64,000 nucleotides of DNA from Mansonella perstans (lineage: Eukaryota > Nematoda > Chromadorea > Rhabditida > Onchocercidae), in the NCBI GenBank assembly GCA_037074765.1, contig JBAMDO010000574.1, positions 1 to 64,000 of the forward strand. Reading direction: 5' to 3'. The first letter of the stretch is position 1. Each line of letters starts with the position of its first letter. The notes under the pieces were generated by a model. It was not told the origin of the DNA and searched no databases. It saw only the letters and a list, made by a program, of their open reading frames with translations. Both the position numbers and the translations under genes were made by a program. Below, one piece after another: positions 46,908 through 60,428 of the stretch.

Positions 46908-49900
46908 GTAGAAATTCGAAACTGGAAATGAAATGATTTCAAAATTTAATAGAGATAAGAAAACTTCAAAAAAAAAAGACGCAAATGTCAAAAACATGAC
47001 AATAAAACGGAAAAAATATCTAATATAATAAAGATGAAAAATGTCTAACACTCGAAGAATATATGTTGAACGGCTTTTTTTTAAATTATTAATTAGAAAT
47101 AAATATAAAAAAGTTCAACTGCACTTCAACATTTACAAACAGAAATTTACACATTGCCCTAATATGAAGTGATAGAGACGCCACTTCCCCATTGATCCAA
47201 ATGTATATTAGTATAGGTGTATATGTTGAATTTGAAAGTTTAAAACCAATAATTACTCACTAATATGCAATCTGATATCATAGTACACTAATAATGTTTC
47301 ATAAAAATTTTGAAAAACAAAATATTCAACAATTAATTGTTCAAAACATTTCTTCCTATTAAAATGAGGAAATGATTAGTTCTGCACCTAAAGTCCAGCA
47401 AAACATTTAATTCATTTATCGTAAAGACAAAACCTAATTAACTACAACTTGCAATAAATCCCAATATATTAGAAGTAACTGAAATAATTATTATATTATA
47501 GCACAACGAATATCAATAAATGACTACTCATATATAAATAGACATATCTATGGAGTTGCAGTTTTTTTACTACACTACTATCATCACCATCTCAGTTCCA
47601 TTGCTATCTATTCCATCGCATATATTATTATCAAAGGTTAACAGATCAAGGAATCTATAGAATTGTCAATAAAAATAATGCACGTAATTTTCTTAATGGA
47701 ACCTTTCACTTCGATGAAGAAACTTTAATCATTTCTAATAAATTTCTATATTACATAAAAGTAATTGCATTGGTAAAATTGATGAGATCCCTGAAACTTA
47801 GAATTAAATACATCAGTTACTACATTTGCGATATAAATAAGTTGTTACTCATTTATATCGCAGCAATTACTAAAAGTTTCTTTTAAATTTTAATTCTTTC
47901 AAATTTCACTTTTTTAAAACAATTCTTAAAAGCAAAAAAGTTGAATCTCAACTTCCATTTCTTATCGTAAATACATGAAGATGAAAAAAAAAAAAAAAAA
48001 AAACGCACTACACTTGATTGTAATTTACTTTACATAGGCAAAGTACATCTTGCCTTTGAACTTCTTACAACAATTAAATGTACTAACATTTTTCAAACAA
48101 ATTTCTAGACATTCTTTCGAACCAATAAATATACATTTTCATCCTACAATAAATAAGGAAGAGAGAAAAAGTAGAAAAAACAAAATAAAATTAAAATCCC
48201 GGAATCAATTTCCATCGAACGACATATCTGAGGCGTATAATTCAAACAAAAATGCTCCCGCTGATAATGATAATGATCTAAATACGAAAAGAGGGTTGAA
48301 ATAATAAAAATGAAAAGAGCAAATCGAAAATCCCTTAATCCCTTTATCAAAAGATAATTCAAATCGAAATTTACACCATAGGGTTTTGATACAATTCACT
48401 TAGTTCTTTTTCAATTTCTGCGTAAAAGTTCTCTCGATTTTTTTAAAAATATATGAAAGATTAAAAATAGATGGAAAGCTAAGGAAAGAGTAATGATAAT
48501 ATAATAGCACTTTCAAATTTTGCATGTGATTGCTTAATTTAAAAAATTGAAATAAAAATCAATTGATCTTTTATCGTTAACTAATTAATTAATTAATTTA
48601 ATCTATTACAAAATGTTATAGTTAAGATGAAAAGTCCGTTTAAAAAAAAAAAAAAAAAAAAAAAAATTATTTGTAAACTAAATTAAACTGAATAAATTGA
48701 TGAATCAACAAAAATGTGTTAGGAGTACATACAAACATACAAACATAGATGAATATATATGGGATGTATATATTGATACGTACGACATATGGAAATACAC
48801 AGAGACATATAACATTCCTGAATATATTGCCCGACACATACACAATATTCATCACAATTACATTCACTAGTTATAGTTTAAATTTTATCCATTATTGGTG
48901 TTGTTATGTTAGATAAGATTTGGAGCAGTTGACATTCCCGACCAGTTATTACATTCTAAAATAGAATGATGACAAATCATCAAAGATACACACGAAAAGA
49001 AAATATGATGAAGTGTAGACGGGAAGGAAAGAAAGTGTATATCGAAGAGAGACAGAGCACTCCATAATATCATTCAAGTACAATTAATTAATGAAGAAAT
49101 GTTAAATTTTCAGGTTAAGATCAAAAATGAACACCTGTTCGAAGCAAATTTTAAATCTATACTACGTAAATGCAAAAAAAAATAGAGTAAAAATTGTAGG
49201 TGTAATATAGTCCTTAAGTAGTACTTAAGATACTCTTATAAAACGTATTTTCAGATTGGAATACAGCAATAACAACAATAATCTTCGGAACATAACCAAT
49301 TTATCAATAACATTATTCTATATTCCATTTCCATGTCTACATAATTATTCAGGTATTTGTTACTGTTGTTCGTGTCAATTTGGAACTCAAAATATACTAA
49401 ATAAATTAGTAAATTAATTGAAGCATTTTGTTAAATACCATGTGATATCCTTCTAAAATGATTACTGAACTTTACTGATAATACATTCAACAATTTCGGA
49501 AAAACGATGAAGAAAATATAAGAAAAAGTGAAGAAAACGTTTACTGTCTTCTTTGATTTTGTAGAATTGAAATAAATAAATTAATTGAAGAAAAAAAAAA
49601 ATTAATTTTTCTTAATACTAAGAAATACAAGGAACTATTGTATACATTCAAGCTCTTTGAAACAATCGTATATAATTATTTAATAGTCAAAATAAGAACA
49701 TCATAATATCGCATCTCTAGTTATGAGGTTTATTTATTTATTTTTTTCGAACTTTTAAAGCTATCGGCACAAATTGTGATAAATAAAAACGTAATAAAGT
49801 TATGAATGTAATAAAACCTGAATAATGAGCTGTTGCTATTTTCTGAGGATAATGTCTCGATATTTGAACTAATTAATCACCTCAAATGAAAATGTTAGTA

Positions 49901-49987
49901 CATAGCAATGAACTTTTCGAATATTTTACCTCATTATATATTCGTATTAAATTACTAGTCATTCATAAACATGGAATTAACAAGAGG

Positions 49988-49993
<6 letters not shown>

Positions 49994-50018
<25 letters not shown>

Positions 50019-50019
50019 T
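49994..50019. repeat. (GA)n microsatellite
   Basis: A short, nearly pure GA run in the large intergenic region. Confidence 0.9.
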
Positions 50020-51495
50020 AGACTTCCGTTTTAACTTCCGTAACGAAAATTGAAGTAATACCTCTAATTTTATTTTTTGTTATTTTTTTAAAATTCACAA
50101 AAACAAAAAACACTTAGAGCAAAATTATTTCTTTTCTTTTGATATTCTGCCAACCTAAGACCAAAGAATTGCAAATATTGGTAAAGTACAGCAAAAAAAA
50201 AAGATGACATTGTTGTCACTGCTTATTTCTATTAATATAAAATTGAAATGTTTTCAACTACATTTGAGGAAATCCTATATTACAGATCAGATCAATGTCT
50301 TCTTTTATGAAGCATTAAATGCATTCGTTCTAAAAAGATCAAGGCTCATTTTAAAAAACCTAATGGATCCATTTATTTTTTGGAAATATAAAATTAATGA
50401 GAAGAGATTATTTTAGTGGTCCAACCAGAACCAAAAGAAGCGCTCTGATATGTGGAATCATTTCCGGGTGAATAAATATGACTGGAACGCTTCATCTTAC
50501 TCTATGATTTTCTTCTTTAGTCTCCCCCTTTTCCCAACGCTCGGAAATCCCGCGGGGCGGAAAATTTCAGACTCCACGCGGAATTCTTCATTACAACCAT
50601 GTGAGAATTACTTGAAACATTTTGCTGGAGAAAGCTAAAGTCTGGTCCAAAAAAAAAAAAAAAGGAGAAAAAAAAAGTATTAAACGAAGACTCCTCTAAC
50701 GATAGAAATCGCGATCCAAAATGTCAATTAATATTTCCAAAACAAATCCATTTTGTCCTCAAAAAATGAACCTGAAAATTCCTTTAATACAAATACTTTA
50801 TGAAGTATTTCTATCACGCATTTACTTCCAACTTCAATAGATGCTACATCGTAACAAATAACATTTTATTTCAAACAAAACTTTTTTAAAAGAAAGAAAT
50901 AAGTCAAAAAAATACTTTTGTCATTCATATGATAATAATAAGTAATTGAAGAAACTGATATTCCACATTAAGATTATATCAATCTATCAAGTGATTAACA
51001 AGAAATAATGAATTCATTTCACAGAGTCGAACTGAATTATGACAGTCAAAACAAATGGTTTGCCTAAACAGAATAAAAATTCCAAAAAGCATTTGTTTAT
51101 GTAGTTACTGGTAACTTGAGAAAACTCAAGATCATCTTTAGCAACTAAATGACCAATTTGAAATGATAAAGAACTGAAGAAAAAACCAATCGGCTCTCAC
51201 TTCTCATCCTCTATTCAGTGATAATGCCACTATAATGAAATCACTTTTCTCCGTCAGAAAGCCTTTCTTATGCATTATTGTTTAACAATGACTAAACATT
51301 AACACAACTCATGAATGCCATCAACAATAATTAACAGTATCTTATCTTTACGCCAGGAAAAAGACGAACAAGCATACACAAGTTAATTATTGAACTTTTG
51401 AATCTGATTAAAGAAAATTATCGTGAAATAAGAAATGTGGTCTACCGCTCAGAACTGTGAAAATAATAAAAAAGGAACGGATAATACAAGATAAT

Positions 51496-52879
51496 TTATA
51501 ACTCTTTTACAATCCCTCCTTCCTTATCACCAGCTTCAAGCTTATCTTTTTTCTCTTCTTCCTCTATTGCAGCAGCTCCTGTCTTTGTTTCGTCATCAAC
51601 ATCTTCCAGATCTGGCATATCTGTAAAATACACTGGAAAAATCAAAGTTTTTCTAGACTGTAACTGGAAATTTTCTCTCGTACTTCTGACTCCTATTTGT
51701 TTCATCTATTCTAAACAAATTTCTTATTGAAAAATTCAAAATTTTCCGGAAACAAACTGTTATATAAAATCTAATGAAAGAATCCTTTTTTTCTTTTTTT
51801 TTTTTTTGTTATGAACAACTAATGATGCTATAAAATAGTACAGCAATGAAAAGAAAGAAGCATACCATCATCATCATCATCTTTATCGTCATCGTCATCA
51901 AAATCATCCATATTTGGTGCACCAGCGCCTCCTGCATCAAGTTTAGACATATAATTCTGGAAATCAAAATCACCACCATTCATATCATCCTCGTCCTCGT
52001 CTTCATCCTTCCACTTGTTAAAATCAACCTTCACCCACGGAAGCTATAAGAAGGAAATAGAAAATAATATCGATTAATCAGGACCAAAGCAGATTTTATC
52101 TGTTAAATATTTGCAACAAACGAGCATTGTTCTTCTCCCCTTTCAATTCATTGTCCTCTTTTCCTCTCAGGGAAATTCTTTTTTGTTAAATTTTAATTTT
52201 AACCTACAATTATGCACGAAATGATAGCAAAACTAAGCAAACCTTAGCACTGCTCTTGGCTAATCGTGGCCACCAAGACGATGTTTCCTTGTTGATAACC
52301 AATTCTAAATGTCTGCCACTAGCAATTTTACGGTAGTCTGTCTTTACTGCCGCATAAAAATCCAAAGTTGCTTCATAAAGAGCCTTGTTGCTACCAAATG
52401 TTCCCCTTTAATAGTAGTACAGGATAAAAGATGAAGAAATAAACTTAACAATGAAAATACTGATTGGATTCGATATTTTTATGACACTTTTTTTTTTGAA
52501 ATTTTCAACAAGAATATAAGAATAGAATATGTATGCATTAAGCATTGATATTAAATGATAGCTTTATTAAATAATGAAGTGTACAACCACTCGTGATCAA
52601 CGTGAAAACTGAAATAGAAATGATCGCAGAAATGAACTGAAATGGAAATGCAACGCTTTGCATCCATTGCATATCACTACTACTACACCACCAATCTTAT
52701 CCATTCTTTAATATTCAATTAAAAAAAAAAAAAAAAAAAACTTACTTGACGCAAAGAGAATTTTCGGTAATTTGGAGATCGGCCACATTATCAATTTCAA
52801 TAGTTAAATAAAGAAGTTTATCGCGTTGAGCCCATTGGACTAATGGGTGCATTATTGTAGCTGTTGTATTATTAGTCAT
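51496..52879 (-). CDS. PTGES3: Hsp90 co-chaperone p23 (DAF-41 type)
   Basis: Four exons (52879-52746, 52405-52243, 52043-51866, 51620-51496) join to 199 residues. The CS/p23 beta-sandwich is seen in LVQWAQRDKLLYLTIEI, the central strand YEATLDFYAAV, and the signature SSWWPRLAKSSAK followed by WVKVDFNKWKDEDEDE. A long disordered acidic tail has runs of Asp and the conserved MPDLEDVDDE. p23 binds the closed ATP state of Hsp90, slows its ATPase and stabilises client proteins; the tail is its own chaperone region. The tail is longer than in human p23 (160 residues). The ATG is the first after a strong trans-splice acceptor at 52944-52945. Confidence 0.93.
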
Positions 52880-52943
52880 CTCGATTTTCTCAAGTTCACT
52901 GCGTAAAATATTGCAAAGTGACCCGAATGTATGAGAAACTGTG

Positions 52944-52945
52944 CT
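52944..52945 (-). other. Trans-splice acceptor, p23
   Basis: The minus-strand sequence cattttttttcag ends here, 64 nt before the p23 ATG. Confidence 0.55.
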
Positions 52946-53960
52946 GAAAAAAAATGCCTAAAATGAGAAAAACCTTCCTATAAAGCTAAGTCCTACAAAA
53001 ATATTTGTGTAATTATCATTTCCTCTTAAATTTAATAGACAAATTATATTAGAAAGTTTTGAAATTTTTTGAAAGTAATATTCAAATTTGGTTGGTTGTA
53101 TTGTAAGAAATAAATAACATTCAAATATAAAATTAATTTTATTGTTTGATGGAAGGGAAGAGGAAAAGAAAGATGAGGATGAAGTATACACATACATATA
53201 TATATATAAATAAATTCAAAGTTAAATAATTAAAAATTTTTTAAATAAAAGTTGCAAAATTTTTTTGACTTAACTAAAATAATGCTTTACATGCATTACT
53301 ATATGCATCCTAACTAACGGATCAATAAATTACAGTAAATGATGAGACGTTATAGGACTACTGTATATTTTGCTATTCCGAAAAAGTCTATCAGTGATGA
53401 TATTTGTTACGATAAATATCTTATTGGTACATTGGTATTGTAATTTCCTTCTTAAGCCTAAAAGTATTTCAATAAATTGATGACCTAAATTAAAAATCTT
53501 ATCCACAAATGAAATTATAGTCTACGAACTATTAATCACAACCCAAAATGATCCGAAATTTGTCAACTTGCCAAGTAAAAAGAATCCATTGAAGACGCGC
53601 TAAGCTATATCAGCTCTATTTCACTTGAATTGAAACATATTCCGAAAGAATGGGTTCGTTGAAGTTGTGATTTATAGTTTGTAGGACGCACGTATAAGTT
53701 CTGTTTGTTCATTATGAAATACCTATATGAATGATTTATCTGACACTTACACATTTATGGATATTTCAGGTCAACTTACTTTTTCTATGCAGGATATGTA
53801 TGCTGATATGTTATGATATCTATTAGATTCGTAGACAAATAACTGCTTGTATTATCTGAAATCTTAAAATATTTAGTTTTAGCTAATGTTCGTTTTTTTT
53901 TATTCATGTAACATATGACCTCTTGTAAACAATAGATTACATATTGCAAATGAATAAGTA

Positions 53961-54055
53961 AAGAGACAATGCAATATCTGAATACTTAATTAAAGAGAAA
54001 ATGCAATATCTGAATACTTAATTAAAGAGAAAATGCAATATCTGAATACTTAATG
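53961..54055. repeat. 32-bp tandem repeat, 3 copies
   Basis: Three copies of a unit near aatgcaatatctgaatactt, period 32 bp, the first slightly diverged. Confidence 0.93.
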
Positions 54056-54498
54056 CATGGAAATTCATATACTACATTGATTTTCTCATTTTCATCTTTT
54101 CATTATTTATTATTTAGTATGGTTTCAGTTATTGTATTATCGTTTCCACGCTACATCAATTTTTATTGGATATGACATGATTTCTTTTATTACTCATTTT
54201 AATTTTTATGATTCCGTGATATTTCGAAGCAAATCATTTCTAGTGTAAATTATTTGATTGTGTGTTTCGGAGAACAGTATCACTATTTCAAGTGTAGGAG
54301 TTCTGATATCTAAGATTTCTGATATTATATTGTTTTCAAGTTTTAAAAAATTCAGATTTGCAATATGAATGTGAAAGTCGAAGAAATGGATGGAATAAAA
54401 ATGAACAGTGAACAGAGAATAAAATAAATAAAAAAATCATTGTTATCGACTAGTTTAATATTTTACAACTGATTGCTTTATAGTTCGATCAACTTCCT

Positions 54499-55020
54499 AA
54501 TCAAACATTTGATCCAAATAGATAACTGTACAATCAGATATTTGATTCAAATGGATAATCATGCAATCAAATATTTGATTCAAATAAATAACATGCCAAT
54601 CAAATATTTGATTCAAATGGATAACTATGCAAATATTTGATTCAAATGGATAACTATGCAATCAAATATTTGATTCAAATGGATCACTATGCAATCAAAT
54701 ATTTGATTCAAATGGATAACTATGCAATCAAATATTTGATTCAAATTGATAACTATGCAATCAAATATTTGATTCAAATGGATAACTATGCAATCAAATA
54801 TTTGATTCAAATGGATAACTATGCAATCAAATATTTGATTCAAATTGATAACTATGCAATCAAATATTTGATTCAAATGGATAACTATGCAATCAAATAT
54901 TTGATTCAAATGGATAACTATGCAAATATTTGATTCAAATGGATAACTATGCAATCAAATATTTGATTCAAATGGATAACTATGCAATCAAATATTTGAT
55001 TCAGATGGATAACTGTGCAT
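54499..55020. repeat. 33-bp satellite array, about 16 copies
   Basis: Copies of a 33-bp unit contain the 14-nt perfect palindrome ATCAAATATTTGAT, then caaatggataactatgca. Two copies (near 54629 and 54924) share the same 4-bp deletion, and an attgataac variant recurs every third unit at about 54746 and 54845, which suggests block duplication. The open frames of about 100 codons on both strands follow from 33 being divisible by three and are not genes. Confidence 0.97.
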
Positions 55021-55219
55021 TGTTGCATAGTTCTTAAGCGTTGAAACAAGTGAAGTCCTCACATTCAAATTCGGCGCTTAAAAAAGTCGGAAAAAACTTT
55101 CATATAAGTCAGTATTTGAACAGTTATTGGAAATATCTCCCACCTTATTTCTTCTCATTATGGGATGTAACTGTTGCCTTATTTAACGTCCCAGAAAAAT
55201 AACTTCTGAATCTAAGTAA

Positions 55220-55543
55220 AAGCTAATCAGTCATATTGTTCTTGTTAGCCGCATACAACTCAAATCCTTTAGTAAATGGATAACAAGGATCAAAGCATGG
55301 TATGAAATTGACGAAAATTATGAGAAACTTTGGCAGATAATTAGAACAAATCCTGTAACATCATATATCACCGTGATATCTGATAAACTCTTAGCAAAGA
55401 CTTTCTTATTTTTAATGCGAGATATATTTGACAAATTGATTAGCTATGAAATGGAAATATTTCGATCAAATTTTCCACTCAACTCCAGCGATATTATTAG
55501 TTCAATTTCAATCTTTTTTGGCCAATTTTTGCTGTTAATTTGA
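55220..55543 (+). other. Unassigned open frame, possible exon
   Basis: A stop-free frame with no early ATG runs from 55220 to a stop at 55541-55543. A good acceptor (tattgttcttgttag) at 55247-55248 would open an exon of 97 codons containing SFSKWITRIKAWYEIDENYE. The composition is protein-like, but no family is recognised and no partner exon was found. An open frame of this length is expected about twice by chance in this AT-rich window. Confidence 0.2.
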
Positions 55544-55623
55544 CATTTTGAAGTGTGTAATTTTAGACCCTGCATTAGTTTCTTTCGATATGTAAAATAG
55601 TAATATCCATTACTTCTTTGCCA

Positions 55624-56079
55624 TTATATCTTTACATTTGAGAATACAAGTTTAGAATACTTCAGCGTTTCAGATAATTTTGCACGCTTGTTGATACACA
55701 ATACTATGTGTTCATATTGAAAACTTTCGGATGCTGGTTGTTTTAGAAGTACCAACAATACAAGCGTTTGTATTCCGTTTGTATTACCGTAATGAGTTGG
55801 AACTGATGCACTAACAATTACAAAACTTTGGATGCTAGTACGGTATTTTTGTAGTGAATCTGAAAACTGTAGTTGTTGTACTGACATGAAAAAAAGAAAT
55901 GGATGATAACGAATATGCAAATAAGAATTTTCTAGGACATTATACAAAATGATCAAATATCCCGGTATCAATGAATAGAAATCTGAACATTCCACTAATA
56001 TTTTCCGCAGGTTTCGAATTTCGCTATATTGAGATCGAACAATGCTGTAATAACAATTTGTCGCAATTTGTATTTGCAA
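55624..56079 (-). CDS. Hypothetical 151-residue open frame
   Basis: This is the longest single open frame in the window outside recognised exons. It begins MQIQIATNCYY, has a hydrophobic middle (LIPGYLIILYNVLE) and ends VFSNVKI. At this base composition a chance frame this long is uncommon (well under one expected per window). I recognise no family, see no poly(A) signal and cannot place splice sites. It could be a lineage-specific single-exon gene, an internal exon, or chance. Confidence 0.25.
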   Translation of the reverse strand: MQIQIATNCYYSIVRSQYSEIRNLRKILVECSDFYSLIPGYLIILYNVLENSYLHIRYHPFLFFMSVQQLQFSDSLQKYRTSIQSFVIVSASVPTHYGNTNGIQTLVLLVLLKQPASESFQYEHIVLCINKRAKLSETLKYSKLVFSNVKI

Positions 56080-56233
56080 TTTGAAAGTAAGAAAGTGCGA
56101 AATTTTACTTTATATCTTCCTTTCTGTTCAATAGGAGAACACTTAACGAGTATTTTATCCACTAAGGCAATTTGGGAAACACAAATCATAAAAAAATCAC
56201 ATTTAATGAGATTCTTTTTTTTTGTGTGTGCAC

Positions 56234-56267
<34 letters not shown>

Positions 56268-56293
56268 ATGTGTGTGTATGTGTGTGTATGTGT

Positions 56294-56339
<46 letters not shown>
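56234..56339. repeat. (TA)n-(TG)n microsatellite
   Basis: A TA run (about 56234-56260) is followed by TG repeats with regular tatg interruptions to about 56338. The long plus-strand open frames through it are artefacts. Confidence 0.95.
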
Positions 56340-56341
<2 letters not shown>

Positions 56342-56711
56342 TCGTTCGTATGTATTCAGAAAAAATAATTAAGGCACTAATCTTTCTAAGATATTCAGCG
56401 TGAATCTTTGCAATTATTTTTGCTCTCTAATATTTAAAGTAAAAACAAGAAATAAAGAAAATGTCTAAAAAAGTTCGCAGTAAATACTCGAGCAAGATTC
56501 GGAAAGAGATTCGAAACATAACTTTCTTCTTTGGAAAAAAAAAAAAAAAAAAAAACATTCGCGAAAACGATGTATTCCATTTCATTATCGCCGTTATCAA
56601 TAACATCAGTAATGTACAGAAGACCAGATCAAAAACTAGTTTAAAATAATAGCAAAATTATAACATTTGGAAGAATCAAGGAAAAAAAAAAAAAGAAAGA
56701 AGCAGAAGAAA

Positions 56712-57511
<800 letters not shown>

Positions 57512-57669
57512 TTCTTCTTATTAACCACTTTCTTGCCGCCCGCAAATTAAAAAAATCTGTAATTTGCGGAAATTCAAAATGAAAGACTGCTAGAAAATCT
57601 TCAAAACAATTATACCTTTACAATAATTCCAACTACAAATTTATGTAAGAATGGAATAGAAAGAGAGAA

Positions 57670-57805
57670 AAACCGATGTTTTTTTCTGGGAAAAACCAGA
57701 AAAATCGACTTTTTCTTCTGGGAAAAAACAGAAAAAACCGATTTTTTTTTCTGGGAAAAACCAGGAAAACCGATTTTTTTTTCTGGGAAAACCAGAAAAA
57801 CCGAT
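57670..57805. repeat. Hairpin minisatellite (about 36 bp, 4 copies) upstream of LC8
   Basis: About four diverged copies of a unit with TTTTTCTGG-gaaaa-CCAGAAAAA, a 9-bp stem in its best copies, separated by accgat. They lie 159-294 bp upstream of the LC8 ATG. Confidence 0.9.
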
Positions 57806-58644
57806 GAGAGAAAAATTCCGCTTTTCATCCAATATGTTATCATCTTACACATCTTAGTTTTTCTCCAACATTCACTACACTAATTTCTTTATTCAAACAT
57901 TTATTCTAATAGAATTTGCTAAAAAGATTTTTATGAGAATAAAATAAGTTTTCCCGCTTTCCCGCCTTAAACATACATAATCATTCAGAACTTTTGACCT
58001 TTTAAATAGATCTCCCATTAAATATAGTACACTGAAATTGAAGAATATACGATTAGACTTTATGTTACGTGTTACATTTAATTTAATGTTTAATGTTACG
58101 TTTAAGATTGAGTGTTGAAATTAAAGAATACACGATTAGACTACGTGTTACGTGTTACGTTTAATTAATTAATTCATATTAATCTATATCAAAAAAAGAT
58201 TATTGATATGTATTATAATAATAATAATAACAATAATGTAAGAATGTTTTGTATTGAAAGACAACTCGTTACTACAGTATCAATGCACTTAGTCTCAGTG
58301 GTAGGTGAAAAAAAAACTGAGCAGACACACACAATTCATCAACTAACTGCTTTTTCTTAGTCTTCAATAAGATATATTATATTGGAATGGATACAATTGA
58401 AATCAGGTCATTCTAGAATAAAATCATTTCACTGAATCATTCATTCTTTGATAACAATTATCTAAATTGTACGCTAAATAATTAAATTAAAGTATCAAAC
58501 GTCATTGAAACACACGTAAACGATATATGTATGATTGACCTGACTTATATGTTATATGTATTTGAATAAGCTGAAATTTCGGAACCTAAACAATTTAATT
58601 TTTTCCAATTAAACTTAAATTAAAAGACAGACGGACAGAAGGTA

Positions 58645-58722
58645 CACATACATACATACACATACATACATACACACACATACATACACACACATACATA
58701 CACACACATACATACACACACA
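58645..58722. repeat. (CATA)n/(CA)n microsatellite
   Basis: Alternating catacatacacacacatacatacacac blocks between LC8 and ARPC2. Confidence 0.95.
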
Positions 58723-58836
58723 TATATGTATTTTATATCGCTACGACAAACCTTCAACTAATCTCATACGCTTCTGTGTCGACTATGGCACTAGCAAAGA
58801 GATGTCTCTACGAAATGATAACCAATCAGATTGCAG

Positions 58837-58849
58837 GTTGCCTAGCAAC
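58837..58849. promoter_or_regulatory. X-box-like inverted repeat
   Basis: GTTGCCTAGCAAC consists of RFX-type half-sites GTTGCC and AGCAAC with one base between. It lies 1.3 kb upstream of LC8 and 1.6 kb downstream of ARPC2, far from any start, so function is doubtful. Confidence 0.25.
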
Positions 58850-59074
58850 GCAATCCCGATAGCGGCATCCACCGATAGCGGCATCCCAATAATATGTGCC
58901 CAGACAGACAGACAGACACATACATATGTGCACACACAAACATACACAACATACAAACTGTCGCTGCACAGATTGCTTGTGCTTGTGAGTGCACGTAGAA
59001 TGTGTGTATGTACACGATGATAGTGCATTTGGAAGGAAATTTCCTTGAAGCTAACAGTATTATTTTATCATATA

Positions 59075-59485
59075 TCACACCTGAATTATAACCTGTACAG
59101 GTACCACAATTTTATCATTTATCATATCTAAACCACACCTGTATAGGTACAACAGTTTTATCACCTATCACATCTGAACCACATCTGAACCACACCTGTA
59201 CGGGTATCTAATTCATATCTGTATAGGTACAACAGTTTTATCACCTATCACATTTAAACCACACCTGTACGGGTATCTAATTCATATCTGTATAGGTACA
59301 ACAGTTTTATCACCTATCACATTTAAACCACACCTGTACGGGTATCTAATTCATATCTGTATAGGTACAACAGTTTTATCACCTATATCACTATAGGTAC
59401 AACAATTTTATCATCTATCATACTTGAACCATATCTGTATAGGTACAACAATTTTATCATCTATCACACCTGAACCAAACCTGTA
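59075..59485. repeat. 69-bp tandem repeat with shorter subrepeats
   Basis: The core is about three copies of a 69-bp unit starting ctgtataggtacaacag at 59219, 59288 and 59357. Flanking partial or diverged copies of the tataggtacaacagttttatcac and acctgtac(a/g)ggta blocks extend on both sides. Confidence 0.93.
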
Positions 59486-60428
59486 CAGGTACGGCATCGA
59501 TGTAACTTTGCTCATAGTGAACAGATTGTAAAACCATACATACTGCTGAATTGTTTTGCATTAATGGTAACAGATATGGGAGATATGCCACTTCCTTGGC
59601 TTCGTAAATTTAATTCCATCCTTTTTATGAAAATGTGATCTGGAATTTTTTTTTTTTTTTTTTTTGTAAGTACTATCAGAAGGTTTCCTTTCAAGAAAGA
59701 TGTTACATTTAATTGATGTGACGTACATGAAGATGGCAATTCTGAGATAACAACAATGTGATATTCTTCGATATTATTCTTAGATATATTAAAAGTGCAT
59801 TCTTTTTAAAAAGATTCAAATTGCAAAGAATTGTCATTGTTATTTTACATTGTTTGAAAACGAAAAATTGTTTGTGTAAATTTTAATTAAAAAAGACACT
59901 TTGTCACTTTATGCTATACAAAGTATGCGCACTTATTGCTTTAATAAGGAAAGCTCATTTTCTTTTGATCATTTTATAATGTTACACGAATGAAACAACA
60001 ATGCTATCATTAGCTGATTTAAGATTTAATTAAAGCAAATATTATAAGCAAAGAGCTTTCAAAATATCCTTGTCATTGTGCTCTTTCCATCCTTCATACT
60101 ATCACATTACCATTAAAAGAACTAAAAAATTTTGCAATCACATTGAAATAGCAATAAATATGTTCGTCAAAATGAAGTATCATTTTAGCACATCGTCCCA
60201 TCTTTTATATTGGTTGAAAGCTGCGTCCTCTGAAAGATTTTTTCTTCCTGAATTGTGGATTAAATTATTTTTCATTCAAAAATTTCAATTTCAAATTGTT
60301 GTTATTTCTAAATAAACAATAGCAGCAAATATCAGTATTCTTTTCGTGCCAAATATTGCCCTTGGCTTGTACTATTTGTTACTCATATATTTTCCCAGTG
60401 ATGTCTATCCCACACTTCCCTCTTGATT

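Larger units (their letters stand above)
46892..51495. other. Large intergenic region upstream of eIF4B
   Basis: About 4.6 kb of AT-rich DNA between the eIF4B start and the p23 stop. It holds poly-A runs at about 47985-48003 and 48642-48665, a (GA)n run near 49994-50019 and many short open frames with no recognisable family. I see no gene. Confidence 0.5.
52946..56711. other. Repeat-rich intergenic region between p23 and LC8
   Basis: About 3.8 kb with a 32-bp minisatellite, a 33-bp satellite block, a TA/TG microsatellite and two unexplained open frames (55220-55543 on + and 55624-56079 on -). No recognised gene is present. Confidence 0.5.
57840..60428. other. Intergenic region between LC8 and ARPC2
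   Basis: About 2.6 kb with a CA/CATA microsatellite, a 69-bp tandem repeat, a poly-T run (about 59646-59665) and an X-box-like motif at 58837. Short open frames (for example 60070-60315) show no recognisable family. Confidence 0.5.

Noticed and set aside
54625..54954. Open frames of about 100 codons on both strands with an 11-residue repeat
   Set aside because: They are the 33-bp satellite read in a stop-free frame, with no start context or flanking exons.
56029..56403. 124-codon plus-strand open frame
   Set aside because: Its second half is the TA/TG microsatellite and the rest overlaps the minus-strand frame.
57610..57852. Minus-strand frames with repeated FPEKK/FSQKK segments
   Set aside because: They are translations of the hairpin minisatellite upstream of LC8.
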